This document shows, piece by piece, positions 7,601 through 8,156 of a DNA stretch of 8,156 nt. The notes under the pieces are model-generated. The model worked only from the letters and a program-made list of their open reading frames with translations, was not told the origin of the DNA and searched no databases. Numbering within the stretch: the first letter of the stretch is position 1; each line of letters starts with the position of its first letter. The position numbers were made by a program, and so were the translations under genes. This stretch comes from FEN-1219 sp036274615 (GTDB lineage: Bacteria > Pseudomonadota > Gammaproteobacteria > Steroidobacterales > Rariloculaceae): contig DASUFK010000071.1 in assembly GCA_036274615.1 (NCBI GenBank), forward strand, positions 1 through 8,156, written 5' to 3'.

Positions 7601-8156
7601 CCGCGCGTCTCGGCTTGGGCGCCGACATGATCGCCCGAGGCGGGGCCCAGCAGGTCGCCGCCACCGACTCGGTCGCTACCTCCGCGCTCCGCAATCTGCA
7701 GCGCGACGCCGAGGCGGCCCAAGCGCTCGCGAACGAGGAAGCTGTCAACGGCCAGCAGCGCGCGGCCGATCCGAACGCCGAGCTCAAGGCCGAGCTCCAG
7801 TCGCTGCGGCAGCAGCTCGCCGAGCTCACGCAGCAACAAAATCAGAACGGTCAGGGCCAGAACGGGCAGCAAAACGGCCAGCAGCCCGGCGGTCAGCAAC
7901 CTGGGAACCAGCAAGGCCAAGGCCAGCAGCCCGGCCAGGGACAACAGTCCGGACAGGGCGGCGCGCCGAACGACCAGGCGCAAGCGTCGAACGGCGGGGC
8001 GCAGAACGGCGGCGGCCGCTATGGCGACCGCAACAACGCGTTCGGCCCGGGCGGCGGCGGCTGGTACGACTGGCGGCGCGGTGGGGTCTGGGACCCGCGC
8101 AGCCGCGGCTGGTGGACGAATCCGCAGACGCTCGAGCAGGCGCGCGACCAGCTCAC
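4627..8156 (+). CDS. Large DUF4175-like membrane protein with Gln-rich periplasmic part (3' end outside window)
   Basis: The frame starts at ATG 4627 and has no stop; 1176 codons are visible and the gene continues past the window. Three membrane helices are predicted (about 24-46, 57-76, 146-164). The basic stretch RALKRSR after the second helix places the loop in the cytoplasm and almost everything after 165 in the periplasm. The order is then: beta-rich region (185-380), another beta domain (385-540) interrupted by a Pro/Ala-rich insert (453-507), a Gly/Gln linker (551-563), long helices probably forming coiled coils (564-690), seven glycines (691-697), helices (700-792), nine glutamines (793-801) and a Gln/Gly/Asn linker to about 858, helices (859-1068), a second Gln/Gly/Asn linker (1069-1144), and a Trp-rich motif (1146-1163) leading into a new helix. 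Topology and layout resemble DUF4175 proteins such as the alphaproteobacterial TIGR02302 family, but I call it only DUF4175-like. No cysteine and no catalytic motif is visible. It is the fourth gene of the moxR operon, overlapping the batA-like stop by 4 bp. A structural or scaffold role in the envelope is inference. Confidence 0.85.
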   Translation, partial: MTAQSQLEVYLGEFRQRLKTLILARGWAILAAAALVITVAAVWLGIRRAFDPASVYGARAVLVLLLGAIVVGLMVLPLRALKRSRGIGDIERRAPDFNGRLETYDGMLHGPNARPSPFLGLLAEDALKLARKIPIALKVPTLHIRAPAMVAIVMGLALVWLAAFGPTNWRYGVRNLWAGWLLPDTLPPQRIDVNPGDGTVRRGGDLHVVAKADGFEPSHMEVFAQFASGAGWESAPMARGTDGNFDFTFFALREPLRYYVVAASLRSQEFAVDVVDLPRINNVKLTYNYPNWTHLDPQVVEPGSDIRAVEGTKVTVEIATDQPIEAAELVANGQRIAMQANGNVNTATLEVDKSGDYYVSTLFNKDSVKLTDDYLITMTPDNKPVVKVVKPGRDWRASSVEEVTVRVEASDDYGLDKLELHYSVNGGEWTTAPLEVNGKSALSAETLFLENLQQPVRAPTTRPRTEQPSVGIDEFRVRGRRPPQEQPATPAEEPSASQTPAADATPKMRKLEPGDVISYYAVAEDRGREVQTDLFFIEVQPFDRSFTQATQGGGGAGGGQQQQDEISRRQKEILVATWNLIKERTEETSSYLDEQQLHDNSQMLADLQRTLAEQAKTLASRARARQLTGVDPRIQQFVDNLEQAAEAMGPASERLADIKLQDAVPSEQEALQHLLRAESVFTDIQVAQQQGGGGGGGNAGRDLSELYELEMDLEKNQYETENSPNSLDSPQESVDEAIAKLQELARRQEELSQRMNNRTAGLTEQERWQQESLRRETEELKKQLEEMQQRLAQQQQQQQQQGSQGQRGQQGGQQQQSASNGQAGGQQNDQTQQAISQLNQALQAMNQANGQNGQNGQPMDQEAARRAIEQARRDLQRALDQLTAQRQSAVGEAFSNLTDRAKDLYDKQSQTAQDLQRTLREGANLPPQQRRYGGLNEEQAQDFYQRKNDLKDELEALQNDIQRVAQQFKQQTPGASDKLNEALTDLQSAQTTARLGLGADMIARGGAQQVAATDSVATSALRNLQRDAEAAQALANEEAVNGQQRAADPNAELKAELQSLRQQLAELTQQQNQNGQGQNGQQNGQQPGGQQPGNQQGQGQQPGQGQQSGQGGAPNDQAQASNGGAQNGGGRYGDRNNAFGPGGGGWYDWRRGGVWDPRSRGWWTNPQTLEQARDQL
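7003..7029 (+). repeat. Nine-codon glutamine run (CAG/CAA)
   Basis: Nine consecutive Gln codons, mostly CAG with two CAA in the middle, encode residues 793-801 of the DUF4175-like protein. They begin the first long Gln/Gly/Asn linker directly after a charged helix. The CAA interruptions reduce but do not abolish the chance of slippage. Confidence 0.9.
7171..7197 (+). repeat. Three perfect tandem copies of the 9-mer AACGGCCAG
   Basis: Three identical copies in a row encode Asn-Gly-Gln three times (residues 849-857). Because the unit is 9 bp, gain or loss of a copy keeps the frame, so linker length can vary without breaking the gene. The same Asn-Gly-Gln triplet recurs with different codons in the second linker (7849-7884), so the amino-acid pattern itself seems to be favoured. 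Confidence 0.9.
7831..8058 (+). repeat. Second Gln/Gly/Asn/Pro low-complexity tract
   Basis: Residues 1069-1144 of the DUF4175-like protein consist almost wholly of Gln, Gly, Asn, Pro and Ser with loosely repeated NGQ, GQQ and QPGGQQPG-type units. Codons vary (CAG/CAA, GGC/GGT/GGG/GGA), so this is imperfect repetition rather than a fresh expansion. It is predicted to be disordered and separates the last long helix from the Trp-rich motif. Confidence 0.75.

Noticed and set aside
4351..7983. Very long antisense open frame (about 1210 codons) opposite the DUF4175-like gene
   Set aside because: Over the DUF4175-like gene its codons are exact complements of the sense codons, so it stays open simply because TTA, CTA and TCA are not used there. 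It begins at a TTG rather than an ATG, its product is mostly Leu/Arg/Val from complemented Gln, Glu and Ala codons, and it runs across two unrelated sense genes.
2000..8156. Many CTCGAG hexamers suggesting a recognition or regulatory motif
   Set aside because: In the instances I checked they lie inside coding sequence, often reading in frame as Leu-Glu with the preferred codons CTC and GAG; the count reflects codon bias, not a regulatory array.

Overview
The window is G+C-rich and almost completely filled by five genes on the + strand. Third codon positions are nearly all G or C. The gene content (MoxR ATPase, DUF58 protein, BatA-type von Willebrand A membrane protein, DUF4175-like membrane protein with a large periplasmic part) points to a Gram-negative bacterium with a high-G+C genome. 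A proteobacterium is plausible, but the sequence alone does not fix the phylum. I see no RNA gene, CRISPR array, insertion sequence, phage gene or attachment site.

Layout. Bases 9-629 hold a small Gly/Ser/Pro-rich protein with a conserved-looking Tyr/Arg-rich tail; its true start may lie before the window. Bases 630-704 are the only real intergenic gap and hold a G+C hairpin and a possible -10 box. From 705 onward four genes form a tight operon: moxR (705-1727), a DUF58 gene (1735-2637), a batA-like gene (2642-4630) and a DUF4175-like gene that starts at 4627 and is still open at the window end. The gaps are 7 bp, 4 bp and a 4-bp ATGA overlap, so translational coupling is likely.

How the genes may work together (inference from family knowledge). 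MoxR is a cytoplasmic AAA+ ATPase thought to act as a chaperone or assembly factor, typically paired with proteins carrying a metal-ion-dependent adhesion site (MIDAS). Here two such partners have intact MIDAS residues: a soluble DUF58 protein predicted in the cytoplasm, and a BatA-like protein whose VWA, beta-sandwich and amidotransferase-like domains are predicted in the periplasm. The last gene encodes a three-TM protein of at least 1176 residues whose mostly periplasmic mass alternates beta domains, long helices and Gln/Gly/Asn-rich linkers. No BatB or BatC/TPR gene is present in the window. The set looks like an envelope-associated MoxR-VWA system of unknown substrate.

The most notable features beyond the annotation are the near absence of cysteine (one in about 2680 residues), the expanded low-complexity linkers with an in-frame 9-bp tandem repeat, a disordered insert that splits a beta domain, and a Trp-rich motif just before the window ends.
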